Assembly (NCBI GenBank): GCA_025738555.1
Contig: JAOVFP010000017.1
Span: 992,001-1,056,000, forward strand
Length of the DNA stretch: 64,000 bases
Direction of reading: 5' to 3'
Origin: Cyathus striatus
Lineage: Eukaryota; Basidiomycota; Agaricomycetes; Agaricales; Nidulariaceae
How positions within the stretch are numbered: the stretch's first letter is position 1; each line of letters starts with the position of its first letter. A program made the translations under genes and the position numbers. This document shows, one piece after another, positions 33,755-45,299 of the stretch. The notes below the pieces were generated by a model. It was not told the DNA's origin and did not search any database. It saw only the letters and a list, made by a program, of their open reading frames with translations.

Positions 33755-34921
33755 TTACTTTGAAGGATCTTGTGGTGTGCGGAACGGATGATAACGTTTG
33801 GCTGTCTGGGGAGAATGAGGGCGAGGGGAAGTTACTGTCTGTCGTACAGTACGGCTACTCTGAGCGTCGCCAGCGACTCTGTGCACATTGTGCTCTGGAA
33901 TATTCGATGGTGGCGGCATATCTACAGGTGTAGACGTCGATGTAAGGCGTTTAGGCTTGCGTGCTGCAGGAGGACCTCGTCCTGTGGTCATGCGTGCGCT
34001 GCGTCGGATGCGTTTCTTCTTACTGCTAATTGACGTGTTGCTCTGGCTACTTTCCGAGACAGTAGCGAGAGAGGGGAGTGATTCTGGCGTTCCAGAACGC
34101 TCAGATAGCGAAGACGAAGACGCTTGCGTCGTTTCGAGGCGCGTAGCTGGAGAGTTTACATTGGTGAGGCTAGGCGTTGTGCTGGTGGCTGATACAGGCG
34201 TTGTGAGCGAAGGGGATGGTGCTGGGGTGGTAGAAGTCGACGTTTGAAGCGCCTGCGCTTGTGGAATAAAAGTGGGAGCCATTGGGTTTAATCCAGATGA
34301 GCTAGAGGTCGAAGAGGTGGGTGATGTTGCTCCAGTACCATGAATGAAGAAAACTTGAAGAGGTTGAGGTGGAATATAGGCGGACGCGTTCCATAGTGCG
34401 GTTGCAGCGGGTGATACGAAGGTAGGCGATGGCGACGTCGATATAGGCATAGGGTGGTAGTGTGTAGGGACAAACGGAACGCTGGACGGGTTAAATAGTG
34501 CGTCGATGTTGTCCGGCAACGTTGACGATGAAGGTGAGCTCATATGGCGAGGCATGGCGTACCTCGGCTTAGGGAAAGGTGTAGGAGGTCGATTCGGAAT
34601 AAAATTCGAAGTTTGAATAGGGCTTGGCACTGGAACGTACGGAGGTTGTGTCTGGGTAATAGGAGGTGAATATAGCGAAGATAGGAACGGGTTGTCAATG
34701 GGAATAACAGGTGGGGGAATAGAACCGATTGGTGTCATGAATAAAGCATCCGGAGACTGCAGCCAGGCAGGAAGGGGAACGTTGGTGACAAGCGGCGCAT
34801 TGGGAGGTGTTGATGGTACTTCTGACTCGATAGATCGAGTATTTGAAGCGATATCTGTAACTGTGAGAGCTGGTGTCGATGGAATGGGTAACTGATGAGT
34901 TAAGGAAGGGGTTTCTTCCAT
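33755..34921 (-). CDS. Element 2 ORF2, Ser/Pro/Thr-rich protein (388 aa)
   Basis: Begins at ATG 34921 and overlaps the end of ORF1 by 22 nt in another frame. The protein is mostly low complexity: Pro-rich to residue 200, Ser/Thr-rich to 300, then a basic patch (KKKRIRRSARMTTGRG) and a basic Pro/Arg tail. The basic patch could bind nucleic acid or act as a nuclear signal, but this is only inferred from composition. It is CpG-rich and intact. I know no homologue. The tight overlap suggests translation linked to ORF1. Confidence 0.6.
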   Translation of the reverse strand: MEETPSLTHQLPIPSTPALTVTDIASNTRSIESEVPSTPPNAPLVTNVPLPAWLQSPDALFMTPIGSIPPPVIPIDNPFLSSLYSPPITQTQPPYVPVPSPIQTSNFIPNRPPTPFPKPRYAMPRHMSSPSSSTLPDNIDALFNPSSVPFVPTHYHPMPISTSPSPTFVSPAATALWNASAYIPPQPLQVFFIHGTGATSPTSSTSSSSGLNPMAPTFIPQAQALQTSTSTTPAPSPSLTTPVSATSTTPSLTNVNSPATRLETTQASSSSLSERSGTPESLPSLATVSESSQSNTSISSKKKRIRRSARMTTGRGPPAARKPKRLTSTSTPVDMPPPSNIPEHNVHRVAGDAQSSRTVRQTVTSPRPHSPQTAKRYHPFRTPQDPSK

Positions 34922-37900
34922 TGAGGTGTCGCCTGTGGGTTTAATGTCTGGTATAACGGGTCCGGATCGTCCTGCAAATCCAGGGGGAGTAAAAAGAAGC
35001 GGGTAATCGTATACCTCGAAATTTGAGTCTCCTCTGAAGTAGACTCCGATTCTTCATCTGAGGATTTGTTAATATATTCCTCTAGGCTTGACATAAAAAA
35101 ATGGAGCGGCTTCTTGATAGTAACAGGTGTGTGAGGTGGCTGAGAGCGAATTACAGGCGAAGGGGGAGGTGTAGGCAGGCCTGCTGCCTCAGAGGATGAA
35201 GACAAGGACGAAGATGAGCCATAAATGGATGAATTGAGTTCATCCACATCGTTATTCGAGCCGGTGGTATATGAGATATCGGTAATAGGCGAATAAGGAG
35301 GGGTGGAGACAATTTCTACCTCGTCGAAATTAAAAGGGAGGTCGAAAAACATCGTAGTAGGGCGTGCTGGGGTTATGGAAGGCTGACAGACTCCTTTCAT
35401 TTCCTTGGGCCAAGTCTTTTGCGCCAGCGCAAAAATACGTTCAACGTCGGGATACACTGTATGAGACGTACCATAACAATCAGTACGTGTCCCATTTCTC
35501 CAAACCAAGTCCTCGGGTAAAGGGATACCATCTGTGTCCCACATTTCTGTCTTTTTCAAGACAACATCTCCGATTCGTTGTAAAAATTCGAACTCGATGT
35601 GAGATAAATACTGAATATCTCTTGAAGCGATCTTACTGAGTATAGGCACTACTCCATTACGATCATGATTGAGCAGTGTAGCTAAGTGATCCGCAAAAAT
35701 ATTAGCAGGATCAGAATAGGCGATCTTACTGTCTAGTTTCTTGTTACTTGATGCGACACGGTTGTCCGGAAAATCGGGAATTAAAACTGAGCGGTTGGCA
35801 TCGAAGCAAGCAGGTACTAGAGATGGATGGAAAGAAGGATCGTCAAAAGGGTGGCATTCATCCTGCTGCCCATAATAATGAGCGATTGCGGCAAACTGCT
35901 TATCTCGATTGCAGGGAAGCCGGAGTTCCCACGGTCCGGCTTGTCCTTCGAATTCTGCATCAGGATAGAAAGTAATATGAGCATGTCCTCGCAATCCTCC
36001 TAACAAACCAGTATGACTATTATGAACAACCAGAGTAGCATCCAGTGCTACAAGCTCTTCAATAGGGTGTGAAGATAGGTCTAATCTGCGTCCTAGATAG
36101 ACTGTAGAGCCTGTGGTGAGTGTTCCGGGCCGAAGAAAATCGGGTTCTCCCTTATCTAATCGATCTTTAATAGCCGAGACACTCGCATGAACCAATTCCT
36201 TGGGTGTTCGCGCTCCGACAACTCCATCAATAGGACCAAATGCCTTGGTAGCGCTTCCATTTCCAAGAAGCATGGGGTCGTCATCGATCAAAATGACCGG
36301 CATAGTGGGTGGGAGGAATGTGATGTCTGCAGAGTGTAGATCAAGTGCTGTGCGATAGATTTCTGTATAGTTTGGTGCGCATTTTTGAAGTCTTTTATAC
36401 TCTTTCCCTTCCTCACTTTCAACTACAAAATTTTGCGAAGTGCTAGACAATGTAATTTCCTTTTCTTTACTTGAATACTTTTGTCTGGGATCAATAGACA
36501 AGTTAATTTTGATTGTCCCATGGGAATTACTCTTTAATTCCGCATTAATTTCGTTATTTCCCTGGGAAAAGCGATTTAAATCCTGATTAATTTCAACAAT
36601 GGGGTGGGAATGTGTTGGGTAATTTCCATTGTGCCCATTGTCCTTCAATGTCACCGAAAAATCACAGTATTCAGAGATGTTTCCATTGTTTCTATTCAAG
36701 CTTAAAATATCCTGAATATTATTTCTATTTTGCCAATACATATAATTATTTGCATTAGTGCTTCTATCCATGTTTGTATTACTTTCTGCATTGTTCCAAT
36801 TCTGGGAATTGTTTGGATTAGAAGTACTGCTGTGTAAAGCTTGTCCGCTTTCAGAAATATTAGTAAAATCATGATTATTTCCGAAATTATTATTTCTGAC
36901 ATCATCAGCTGATGTAATATTGCTTAGTAATAGGCTATTCGAGCCTATGACTGACTGTGCAGCTGTTTCTTGGGTTATAGAGGTATAAAAAGTCTTTCTA
37001 TTTATTTTTCTTGAATAATCTTCTTCTTGTAAGGCACATAATTTATATTGTTTACCACCAGGACTGGGGTCAGTAATATGTATGTAAGTGCCTTCATTAC
37101 ATTCTTCAATTGATACTCTATAATCTCTTTGCCATGGTCTTCCTAATAATACTTCAAAGGGTGTACCTTCTTTGACATATAGATTTGCTCTAGTGGTTAA
37201 TCCTCCACTAGATAATTCTACATTCTCTATAAGTCCATTTAATCTGCCTTCACCACCATTTGCATCTGTCATGGTGATGGACTGAGTAACATCCATTGGC
37301 ATACGAACAAGCTCATTGGCTAGCTGCTCATTAATAATATTTAGCTGGGATCCAGTATCAATAACAGCTTTAATTTCTTTTCCACCATGATAAAGTTTAA
37401 TTTTAATTAAAGGACCTTCACTTCTCAAATCAGTAGTGGCTACCATGGAATAGGGGTAAGATCGTTCATGTATGTAATGTGATGCTTTATTTGTGTTTGT
37501 GGGTGCAGTGGCATTTTTAACCTTAAGACGTTCTTGTAAATTATAGGCTACTTCTTTGGAAGTACCTAATATGGTTTTAAGCGGCAATACCACATCCGTG
37601 TTTAGAATCGATTCTACAACTGATCTGGGGTCTGTTTGTGATGACAGCTCACTTTGATGTCCAACATTTTTGGCAGGCTTAACTTCTTCTTTAAGAGGAG
37701 CTGGGCGAATTGTTTTCTTGTTGTTCTCAACAATCCTTTCTTTCCAACTTGTCTTTCTTGCATCAACTGGGATATATTTTCCTTCTCCTGGAGTTTCCTC
37801 TGGAGATGCCATTTCAATGTCATGCGCAGTTGTTTCTTTTCCCTTGGACTGAACACCATTATGTTGTTGAGGATGGTTCCGAAATGCAGGTTCGCCTTTA

Positions 37901-39771
37901 CAAGGCTCAAATCTCACTTTTGGTCTCTGATCCAAATGATCCTGAGTGGCAAATGGAGCTTGAGGTATTTGTTTTTGTCCAAGAGGTCTGGCTTCCCATC
38001 GATCTTGCTTAGTCAATGGCTTAGCTGATGTTTTCCTTTCAGGATCTTGGTTTGGTTTTCCATAGGGTTTACGTGGTACTTCAACTCCATCAAATATTAA
38101 TTTCCGGGGATTCTTATTTGACTTCATTGTTCTTTCAGCCGGAAATACACGTACTAATGGCGCGACTTGTCCGGGCTGACAGTCTTCTGGTGCGGCAAAC
38201 ACATACATAGGTTCATCTTCATCATCTGTGTCTGAATTAGGATCAATGAGGTAAGAACCATATTGTGAATTGAACATGTGTTGTGACTCATCATCCCAAT
38301 CAGAATGGTCTACATCTAATTCATTGATAGTGTAATGATGTGATTGCAGGTTGTCATAGTATGACTCTACATCAGATGAGATTGAAATGAAATTACTTGA
38401 AGGTGTTAAGTAATGTGTGACTGCTTGGTATAAGGATTCCCCAGGTTTACGATAGATTCTGGTTCCATCTCCTAATGTATATTTACGTCCATAGCTATCC
38501 CATTTAATGATACCCTTCTGGATAAAGTCTGCTAACTTTGGACAATCTCTCATCATATGTCCACTTTTCCCACACCCATAACACATTCCAGATTCAGCTG
38601 ACATTCCAGATTGAAAGGGTGGGTTTGACATATTTATGTTGTTTGGAAAGGTAGCAGGTGACTTTGAAGGTTGTTCTGCTGGGATTCTGTATGTTCTTTG
38701 GACTATGTTACCCTTAGGAGGTTCTCGAATACATTTGGCAGCAAATCCTGTCTTATCTAATGTCAAAACTCTGTAGTACAATCCTGCATAGCGCTTGTCA
38801 TTGAGTGACATTGCATTTAACTGGTGAATTAATTCTTCTATTTCTTCAGGACTGCCCTGGTAACGTGCTACACCATTATTTGCTTCACCTGGCCTAGGTG
38901 CAACTGGTGGAATTGGTGCAGGTGGAATTGGTGCAGGTAAAGATACTGTACGATTTTTAGTATCTTTCCTTTCTCGATCTTTCTTATGCTTCCTATCCTT
39001 CTTATGCCTTTGAGCTCTAATCTTCCTCTGAATTCTTTCCCATTCATAGTCTGAGTCATAATCAGATGACTCTGAATCAGAAAGATCGATGTCTCTCCAT
39101 TGTCTTCCTGTACGATTAGTTGAAAATAGTAAATCAGTAAACTTACCTCTCTTGAAGTGTGATTCTGCTGCTTCTGTAATCTTTGACACAGTCCAAGGCT
39201 TGGCCATGTCATGTGTAGGTTCTCCTGCTACTAACTTGGTTTCTAGAAGGTTCCTAAGGTCTTCAGGAATTCCCATCCAGAAATATCCATTATATTGATC
39301 TGCTGTGATATGGTTCTTGTCCTTAAGGTATCCTGCAATTGATTTGTAATCACGAAAATATTTCTTCCAATCATCCAGTGTCATTATTGGTTCATGACTA
39401 CTATAGGTAGCAAATGTTACTAAATCTTCAGGCATATATGCTGCTTTGCCTCTTTCAGCATCATAGTAGTTAAGGATTTCTTCTCGAAGTCCTTTCCAAC
39501 TATAAGCTGCTTCTTTCATATGATCTGATGTATCAATGAATCGTTCCACTGCAGGTGAGACATATTCTTTAATCAGTTCACATTTATCCTTGTCTTCTGT
39601 GACATTGTACATGTCTAGTAGGCGATCATAATTTCTGACGAAGCGTACAACTTCAGAGTATTCGCCTTTGAAGGTACGAGGAGCACCTCGCATACCTCTG
39701 AATGGCATGTCATTCTTGGTATGCTTGTGACTGGTTTGTCCTTCATTATCTTTGGACTTGCTATCAGACAT
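34900..39771 (-). CDS. Element 2 ORF1: Gag-protease fused to an unknown C-terminal domain (1623 aa)
   Basis: Starts at ATG 39771. Residues 25-200 are Gag capsid-like (APRTFKGEYSEVVRFVRNYD). A CCHC knuckle, CYGCGKSGHMMRDC, lies near residue 395. An aspartic protease with AVIDTGSQLNIINEQL lies near residue 800 and EVLLGRPWQRD follows. An Asn/Ser-rich linker comes next, then from about residue 1110 a domain that element 1 lacks, with TMPVILIDDDPMLLGNG, GLRGHAHITFYPDAEFEGQ and PCNRDKQFAAIAHYYGQQ. The C-terminal part is CpG-rich while the Gag part is CpG-poor, so it looks acquired. Intact throughout. The role of the extra domain is unknown. Confidence 0.85.
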   Translation of the reverse strand: MSDSKSKDNEGQTSHKHTKNDMPFRGMRGAPRTFKGEYSEVVRFVRNYDRLLDMYNVTEDKDKCELIKEYVSPAVERFIDTSDHMKEAAYSWKGLREEILNYYDAERGKAAYMPEDLVTFATYSSHEPIMTLDDWKKYFRDYKSIAGYLKDKNHITADQYNGYFWMGIPEDLRNLLETKLVAGEPTHDMAKPWTVSKITEAAESHFKRGKFTDLLFSTNRTGRQWRDIDLSDSESSDYDSDYEWERIQRKIRAQRHKKDRKHKKDRERKDTKNRTVSLPAPIPPAPIPPVAPRPGEANNGVARYQGSPEEIEELIHQLNAMSLNDKRYAGLYYRVLTLDKTGFAAKCIREPPKGNIVQRTYRIPAEQPSKSPATFPNNINMSNPPFQSGMSAESGMCYGCGKSGHMMRDCPKLADFIQKGIIKWDSYGRKYTLGDGTRIYRKPGESLYQAVTHYLTPSSNFISISSDVESYYDNLQSHHYTINELDVDHSDWDDESQHMFNSQYGSYLIDPNSDTDDEDEPMYVFAAPEDCQPGQVAPLVRVFPAERTMKSNKNPRKLIFDGVEVPRKPYGKPNQDPERKTSAKPLTKQDRWEARPLGQKQIPQAPFATQDHLDQRPKVRFEPCKGEPAFRNHPQQHNGVQSKGKETTAHDIEMASPEETPGEGKYIPVDARKTSWKERIVENNKKTIRPAPLKEEVKPAKNVGHQSELSSQTDPRSVVESILNTDVVLPLKTILGTSKEVAYNLQERLKVKNATAPTNTNKASHYIHERSYPYSMVATTDLRSEGPLIKIKLYHGGKEIKAVIDTGSQLNIINEQLANELVRMPMDVTQSITMTDANGGEGRLNGLIENVELSSGGLTTRANLYVKEGTPFEVLLGRPWQRDYRVSIEECNEGTYIHITDPSPGGKQYKLCALQEEDYSRKINRKTFYTSITQETAAQSVIGSNSLLLSNITSADDVRNNNFGNNHDFTNISESGQALHSSTSNPNNSQNWNNAESNTNMDRSTNANNYMYWQNRNNIQDILSLNRNNGNISEYCDFSVTLKDNGHNGNYPTHSHPIVEINQDLNRFSQGNNEINAELKSNSHGTIKINLSIDPRQKYSSKEKEITLSSTSQNFVVESEEGKEYKRLQKCAPNYTEIYRTALDLHSADITFLPPTMPVILIDDDPMLLGNGSATKAFGPIDGVVGARTPKELVHASVSAIKDRLDKGEPDFLRPGTLTTGSTVYLGRRLDLSSHPIEELVALDATLVVHNSHTGLLGGLRGHAHITFYPDAEFEGQAGPWELRLPCNRDKQFAAIAHYYGQQDECHPFDDPSFHPSLVPACFDANRSVLIPDFPDNRVASSNKKLDSKIAYSDPANIFADHLATLLNHDRNGVVPILSKIASRDIQYLSHIEFEFLQRIGDVVLKKTEMWDTDGIPLPEDLVWRNGTRTDCYGTSHTVYPDVERIFALAQKTWPKEMKGVCQPSITPARPTTMFFDLPFNFDEVEIVSTPPYSPITDISYTTGSNNDVDELNSSIYGSSSSLSSSSEAAGLPTPPPSPVIRSQPPHTPVTIKKPLHFFMSSLEEYINKSSDEESESTSEETQISRYTITRFFLLPLDLQDDPDPLYQTLNPQATPQWKKPLP

Positions 39772-39954
39772 GGCTTGGGGTATTTATATATAGTGTGGGA
39801 AGTTATGTCAAGTTATTTATAGGGTAATGAGATTATTTATAGTTGAGAAGTGGTGATTAATATAGATAAGGTTGAAAGGTAACAATGTGTTTAATTGTTG
39901 TATGATTTATGAATGTATGATGGGGCCAAGGAGAATATTCTGCTAAAAATATTT

Positions 39955-39972
39955 CCCTCGCGGTGGGCTCCA
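39955..39972 (-). promoter_or_regulatory. Primer binding site of element 2
   Basis: The minus strand reads TGGAGCCCACCGCGAGGG, 3 nt inside the 5' LTR, identical to the site in element 1. The leader 39772-39954 has no other clear feature. Confidence 0.82.
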
Positions 39973-39975
39973 CTT

Positions 39976-41312
39976 TGTCGTTTAAGATTAAGATAATCTA
40001 AGGTGCTAACAGGAATCGACTTTGTTCGTGTTACAACACCTGAGTGTCAGGAAATATTTAGCGAGGATATTCTTGGAAATTTAATGGATAATCTTGTACA
40101 GCAAAAGCTGTATGAATTGTATGAAACTTGGTATGAAGGGTAATGTACAGCAAAGGCTGTATATAATGACAAGTATAATGAAAGGGGTATAGTACACACT
40201 ATAGACTTAATGCTATATTTGATGTGTATATTTTTTAGATCAATGCTTAACTTGCTTAGGACTGGACCTATGACTGAAGTATGCAATGATAAACTGTTCT
40301 CTGCTTCTAATACTGATACTGTTACTGTTACTTTGACTGTTACTTTGACTGTGACTGTGACTGTGACTGTGACTGCTTCGGTTTCTGTGACTGTTACTGT
40401 TACTGACTGTACTGGCTGTACTGATAAAACTGTACTAATTACTGATGACTAATGACAAATGGGTGAGACTACTGGGGGGTGGGTAGCTATCTATCTACTG
40501 CCAAACTGCCCTCCTTATATACCTTTTCCCAACCTGCTTAGTAATCCAATTCCCACTCTACCATCCTACATTGTTCTCCAAAATGAGTAGTGTGTAAGTG
40601 TAGATTTTAGATCTGAGGCTGTACAGGACAATGGTATTTGGAGAGTTAGTCAGCAGAGAACAATAGCTTATGTTAGCACAATGTGTAATGAATTACATTG
40701 TTCTAAATAAAGAGCTACATTGTTCTGGGCAAGAACAATAGGAGTCCATTTATATAACAATGGAGTAGAGAACAATAGATACCTATCTGCCATTGTGTAA
40801 ACAATGGCAGTGAAAAACAATGGAGTCATATATAAATAGTTTCACATTGTCTCTGAACAATGGGTAAAGAGTACAATGTAGTTCATTTATTATGAACAAT
40901 AGGATTGAAAACAATGGAGTTGTATATAAATAGTTTTCTCATTGTCTTCAGATAATGGATGAATAGTACAATGTAGTTCATTTGTGATGAACAATAGGAG
41001 TGAAAACAATGGAATTGTATATAAATAGTTTTCTCATTGTCTTCAAGCAATGTGTTATCCTTTGTTTGTGCATTGTTTGTGCAAGTGATTATTTATTGAT
41101 ATGTGTATTATGTTTAATGGTGATTTAGAGTTGTTTGTTCATGTAAGGTATTGATTTGTTCATGTATAGTATTGGGTATATTTGATTATTAGTGTGTTGT
41201 ATCATGTGATTGTGTGAGCTATTCAGTCATGTGACATGACTGTGCAATTTCTTTAATTGTGGTATACAGTGCATTTGCATGCATTATATATAATCAAAAA
41301 TCATGCCTGACA
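39976..41312 (-). repeat. 5' LTR of element 2
   Basis: 1337 bp, apparently identical to 26348-27684. The U3 motif array here is at about 40568-41075, its 94-bp tandem units at about 40809-41053. This copy should hold the active promoter. Confidence 0.93.
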
Positions 41313-41316
41313 CCGA

Positions 41317-43812
41317 GCTGCATTCAAAATGAACTGAGAAACCTTCATCCCCAAAGTGATGTTCTTCAGAATGTGCAATTCCCCAGCAACTTTCCAACAA
41401 TTCATGAATGGCATCTTCAAAGATTTAATTGAAGAAGGACTTGCCATCGTATACATAGATGACATACTACTCCTAGGAACAATGATCCAAGAACTCGAAC
41501 AAATCACCAAATGTGCCCTCAAAATTCTCAGAAAACATGATCTCTATGCCAAACCAAAGAAATGTCGATTTGAAGTAACAGAAGTTGACTTTTTAGGATT
41601 AATTGTACAACCAGACGAACTAGCCATGGACCCCATCAAAGTAGCAGGAATCTGTGACTGGCTGATCCCTACTAAACTCAAAGACATATGATCACTCATG
41701 GGATTCGCTAACTTTTACAGGAAATTCATAGAAGAATTTGGGAAGATTGCCGTTTCCCTGAACACCCTTACTAAGAAGGACAAACCTTTTGAATGGACTC
41801 CAGAATGCCAGAAAGCCTTCGAAACCCTTAAGAAATGATTCCTATCAGAACCAGTGCTACAGATACCAGACCCCAAACAACCCTTTGAACTAGAAACGGA
41901 CACCTCAAAATATGCCTGTGGAGCTGTACTAAATCAAAAAGGACCTGATGAATGACTCCACCCATGCAGTTTCTCTTCACACACATTTACAGAAACTGAA
42001 TGAAACTACAAAATCTACGATAGAGAACTCCTCGGAGTTATTAGAGGACTCAAAGAATGGAAACATCACTTCATCGGAACACCCCACAAGATCATCATCT
42101 GCTCCAATCACTGTAACCTCGGATATTGGAAAAAACCTGAAGACCTCACCCGATGACAAGCTCAATGGTATCTATTTTTATCTCAATTTAACTATGAATT
42201 ATGCCATAAACCTGGAAAGAACCTCATTGCCACCAACACTCTATCCCGCTGATTGGACTACATACCAAAGGAAGATAATGACAACAAACAAATCACAATG
42301 CTACCAGCACATCTATTCCCTTCGACTGAAGACATTCCTGTTAACCTTATCAATACCGATCTCCACGAAAAATTCAAGACAGCATTAGAAACCGATCACC
42401 ACACACAAGACACCATCATTGCCATGAAGCAACTAGAACAATTATCTCTCATCAAGAACGCAGCCCAAGATTGGCAAGAAGACAATGGCCTTCTCTATTA
42501 CAGAGGCTGATGTTACGTACCCCCCAATTTGAAACTCCAACAAGAAATTGTATGAAAATACCATGACACAGTAGCCACAGGACACTCAGGACCCCACAAC
42601 ACTGAATTAGCCATCAAGAACCACTATTGGTGGCCCGGCATGGGCATCTTCATCAAGAACTATGTTGAAGGATGCACCATATGCCAACAGTCGAAGTACA
42701 ACCGGAAAGGAAAACCACCTCTAATGCCAATTCCTGCACCTGCAGACACCTGACCTTTCTCCCAAATCTCTTGTGATTGGATCACTGATTTACCCTCATC
42801 TGATGGATATGACTCTATATTTGTCATGGTCAACCATGGATCTACAAAGGGGGTAATATTCGAACACTGCCATAAGAAAGGACTTACTGCACTAGGAGTA
42901 GCCCAACTTTTACTCGACACAGTTTACCGAAGATTTGGATTACCCAATTCCATCATATCCGACAGAGACCCCAAGATCACCACCAAAGCATTCCAAGAAA
43001 TGATACACCACTTAGATGTCAAATGGAAAGGAAGCACAGCATACCACCCGCAAACCAATGGTCAAACTGAATGAATGAATCAAGAAATAGAAGTCTATCT
43101 CAGATGCATCTGTGCAATGAGACAATACGACTGGAACAAATATCTCTCCTCTGCCAAATTTGCCATCAACTCCCAGTATCACTCCATCACAAAGAATTCC
43201 CCATTCTACCTAATTATGGGATACAATCCTGTCGCACTTCCAGAAGTCTTCTCCCAATCAAAGATTCTAGAAGTTCAAGAATCTATCAAAGCATTACACC
43301 AACTTAGGAAAGAAGCACAAGCACTCCACAAACTTGCACGACAACAAGTAATGCTTCGAAACAAGAGAGATCTCCAACCACTCAAGAAAGGACAAATGGT
43401 ATGGCTAGAATCAATGAACCTCAAAATAGCATACCCAACAAAGAAATTTGCCCCTCAGAGAGAAGGACCCTTCCCAATCAAAGAAGTCTGATCAAAACTC
43501 GTTTATGAACTGCAATTACCGAAACATTGGAGCCAAATCCACCCTGTATTCCACCAATCTCTCTTAACTCTGTACATTGAGAACAACGCCCATGGACCCA
43601 ACTACTTGGAACCACCCCCAGATCTTATCGATGATCAAGAAGAATGGGAAGTCAAAGCAATCAAAGCACACAAGAAGCAAAAGAAGGGCATGATCTTCCT
43701 GATCTCATGGAAAGGATACCCATCTTCTGCCAATGAATGGGTAAATGAAGACACCTTGGAAAATGCCGAAGACCTCTTGAAAACCTATAAAAGGAAGGCC
43801 AAACTACCTTGA
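41317..43812 (+). pseudogene. Element 3 RT C-terminal part, RNase H, integrase and chromodomain (broken)
   Basis: Resumes the RT in frame after element 2 (VMFFRMCNSPATFQQFMNGI, VYIDDILLLG). RNase H follows (LETDTSKYACGAVLNQ), then an integrase zinc domain (HDTVATGHSGPHN, CTICQQSKYN) and core (ISDRDPKITTKAF, AYHPQTNGQTE). A chromodomain at about 43630-43800 (EWEVKAIKAHKKQKKGM, ISWKGYPSSANEWV) would target methylated histone tails. In-frame TGA codons fall at LKK*FLSEP, TR*QAQW, LSR*LDY, YRG*CYV, EIV*KYH, QTE*MNQ and others, mostly where relatives have Arg, and at PADT*PFS where Trp is expected. Confidence 0.88.
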
Positions 43813-43859
43813 ACTAACCAGAAACCAGCTTTCTAAACTACCATTACAACATCTACAAC

Positions 43860-45252
43860 ATGCCTCCCACCTCTGCTCCCATTACTGCTACTGCCCCCAC
43901 CACAACCAACACCCCCCTGACCAACCTCTGCATCGAAATTCCCGCCACTGCCACCAACAAACTCCCCACAGAAGACTTTCATACCAGCCTCCACCACCTC
44001 AATTGACCAGGAACAGTCCCCGCCATCTCAACCCGTATCTGCCACCCTCACAAAGTCCACCTTGCCAAAGACCTCTGGTGTGCCTGAAATGCACCTCTCC
44101 AAATGATCACCTTTCTCCAGTACATCGCCCCCTGGAGTCTCACACTGCTTCATGCAGTTGTTTATCCTTGCCATGGATTGTTTTGCCCAGATTGTCATGG
44201 GCAAAACACATGATCTGTCTGTTCCCAAATATAATATTGAACACATTGCTGACTTATTCATCCACCTCCGTCTTTTTGACTATGCCCAACTCATCGACCT
44301 CCCTCACGGATTCTGTGGCACTCAACATCGAAGCTCCCCAGGCTGTGTAGGAATAGAAGCTCTCCACATCCCCCCTCTCAATCACAGCTGCACCCTCGCC
44401 CACAACCACCAACATTACATCTATGCCCCAGTACCCCCAACCACCAAATCCAGTACCTTGGCTCCCTCAGCAAATCCACCTGCCTACCCCAATGGCGACC
44501 TTCCTCCCTCCTCCCCTCCACCACTTCTTACCCCCATGTCTGTCTCCCCGCCAACTACACCCCCACCAACTACGCCAGTTCTTCCAAGAACTGCTCGACA
44601 CCCAGGCTCACTGGACAACAGTCTTGATCAAGAGAATCGATGACCTCTATGAAGCCACTCTGTACCTCCTCCCACTAAGCCCTCCACTTGCCCCAATGCC
44701 CCTCCCACCAAGCCACTCTGCCAACACTACCCAGGCCGCTGGTACCACATCCCTGCCTACAACCTGGAACTCTTTCATGCTTTTCATCAACAGGAATGTA
44801 AGAGGGTCTGGTGTCAAGCCTATCGACAGGCACATCTGTATACCAGAAGACCCACATCTCAGACCACTCAAAACATGCAAAAGGCCCTTATCATCGAAGA
44901 CCTTCCTCTCTGCAATGCCTGCCACCACTGTCCCCTCTGCCACAGCAAACACCATGATCGCCTCCAGTGCAAATGCCATGTCTGCCCCTTCTGCCGCCTT
45001 CACACCCCCCGCCACTCTCCCTTCCAATGTAAGAAGTATGTATGCTGCTCCTGTGGATGGCCCTGTGCCAGTCATGCCCCAAAGGACTGCTATTACAGCC
45101 CCAATGCCACCTCAGCTGCTCAGGAGACATGGGACAAGGAGGATTGGGCTGGATGGCCCCAATATTTGATCAATGCCTGGAACGTCCGAATGGAGACAGA
45201 GGACCAATTAAATGCTGATGCAGAAGCTGCTGCTGCCGAGGCCTACAAATGA
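43860..45252 (+). pseudogene. Element 3 third ORF, Cys-rich protein (broken)
   Basis: Sense ORF between the chromodomain and the 3' LTR. The start MPPTSAPITATAPTT is followed by a part interrupted by TGA (HHLN*PGT, WCA*NAP), a Pro-rich middle, then a Cys-rich C-terminus at 44875-45252 (CNACHHCPLCHSKHH, CHVCPFCRLH, CCSCGWPC). Frame changes near 44150-44650 mean at least one indel or intron. The Cys/His spacing suggests zinc binding. Function is unknown. It is neither envelope nor a known retroviral accessory protein. Confidence 0.55.
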
Positions 45253-45288
45253 AACCATGAGGAATCAAACGAGGACGTTTGATTGTAC

Positions 45289-45299
45289 AAAGGGGGTAA
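45289..45299 (+). other. Polypurine tract of element 3
   Basis: AAAGGGGGTAA immediately before the 3' LTR. Confidence 0.65.

Larger units (their letters stand above)
26348..41312 (-). mobile_element. Gypsy element 2, young 15-kb LTR retrotransposon with accessory ORFs
   Basis: LTRs of 1337 bp at 39976-41312 (5') and 26348-27684 (3') appear identical. The duplication is CCGA (26344-26347 and 41313-41316), or 5 bp if the terminal A is shared. On the minus strand the order is 5' LTR, primer site, ORF1 (gag, protease, extra domain), ORF2, spacer, pol, ORF3, 3' LTR. RT and primer site relate it to element 1. Only one stop breaks pol. It inserted into the RT of element 3 and is the youngest large insertion in the window. 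Confidence 0.93.
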
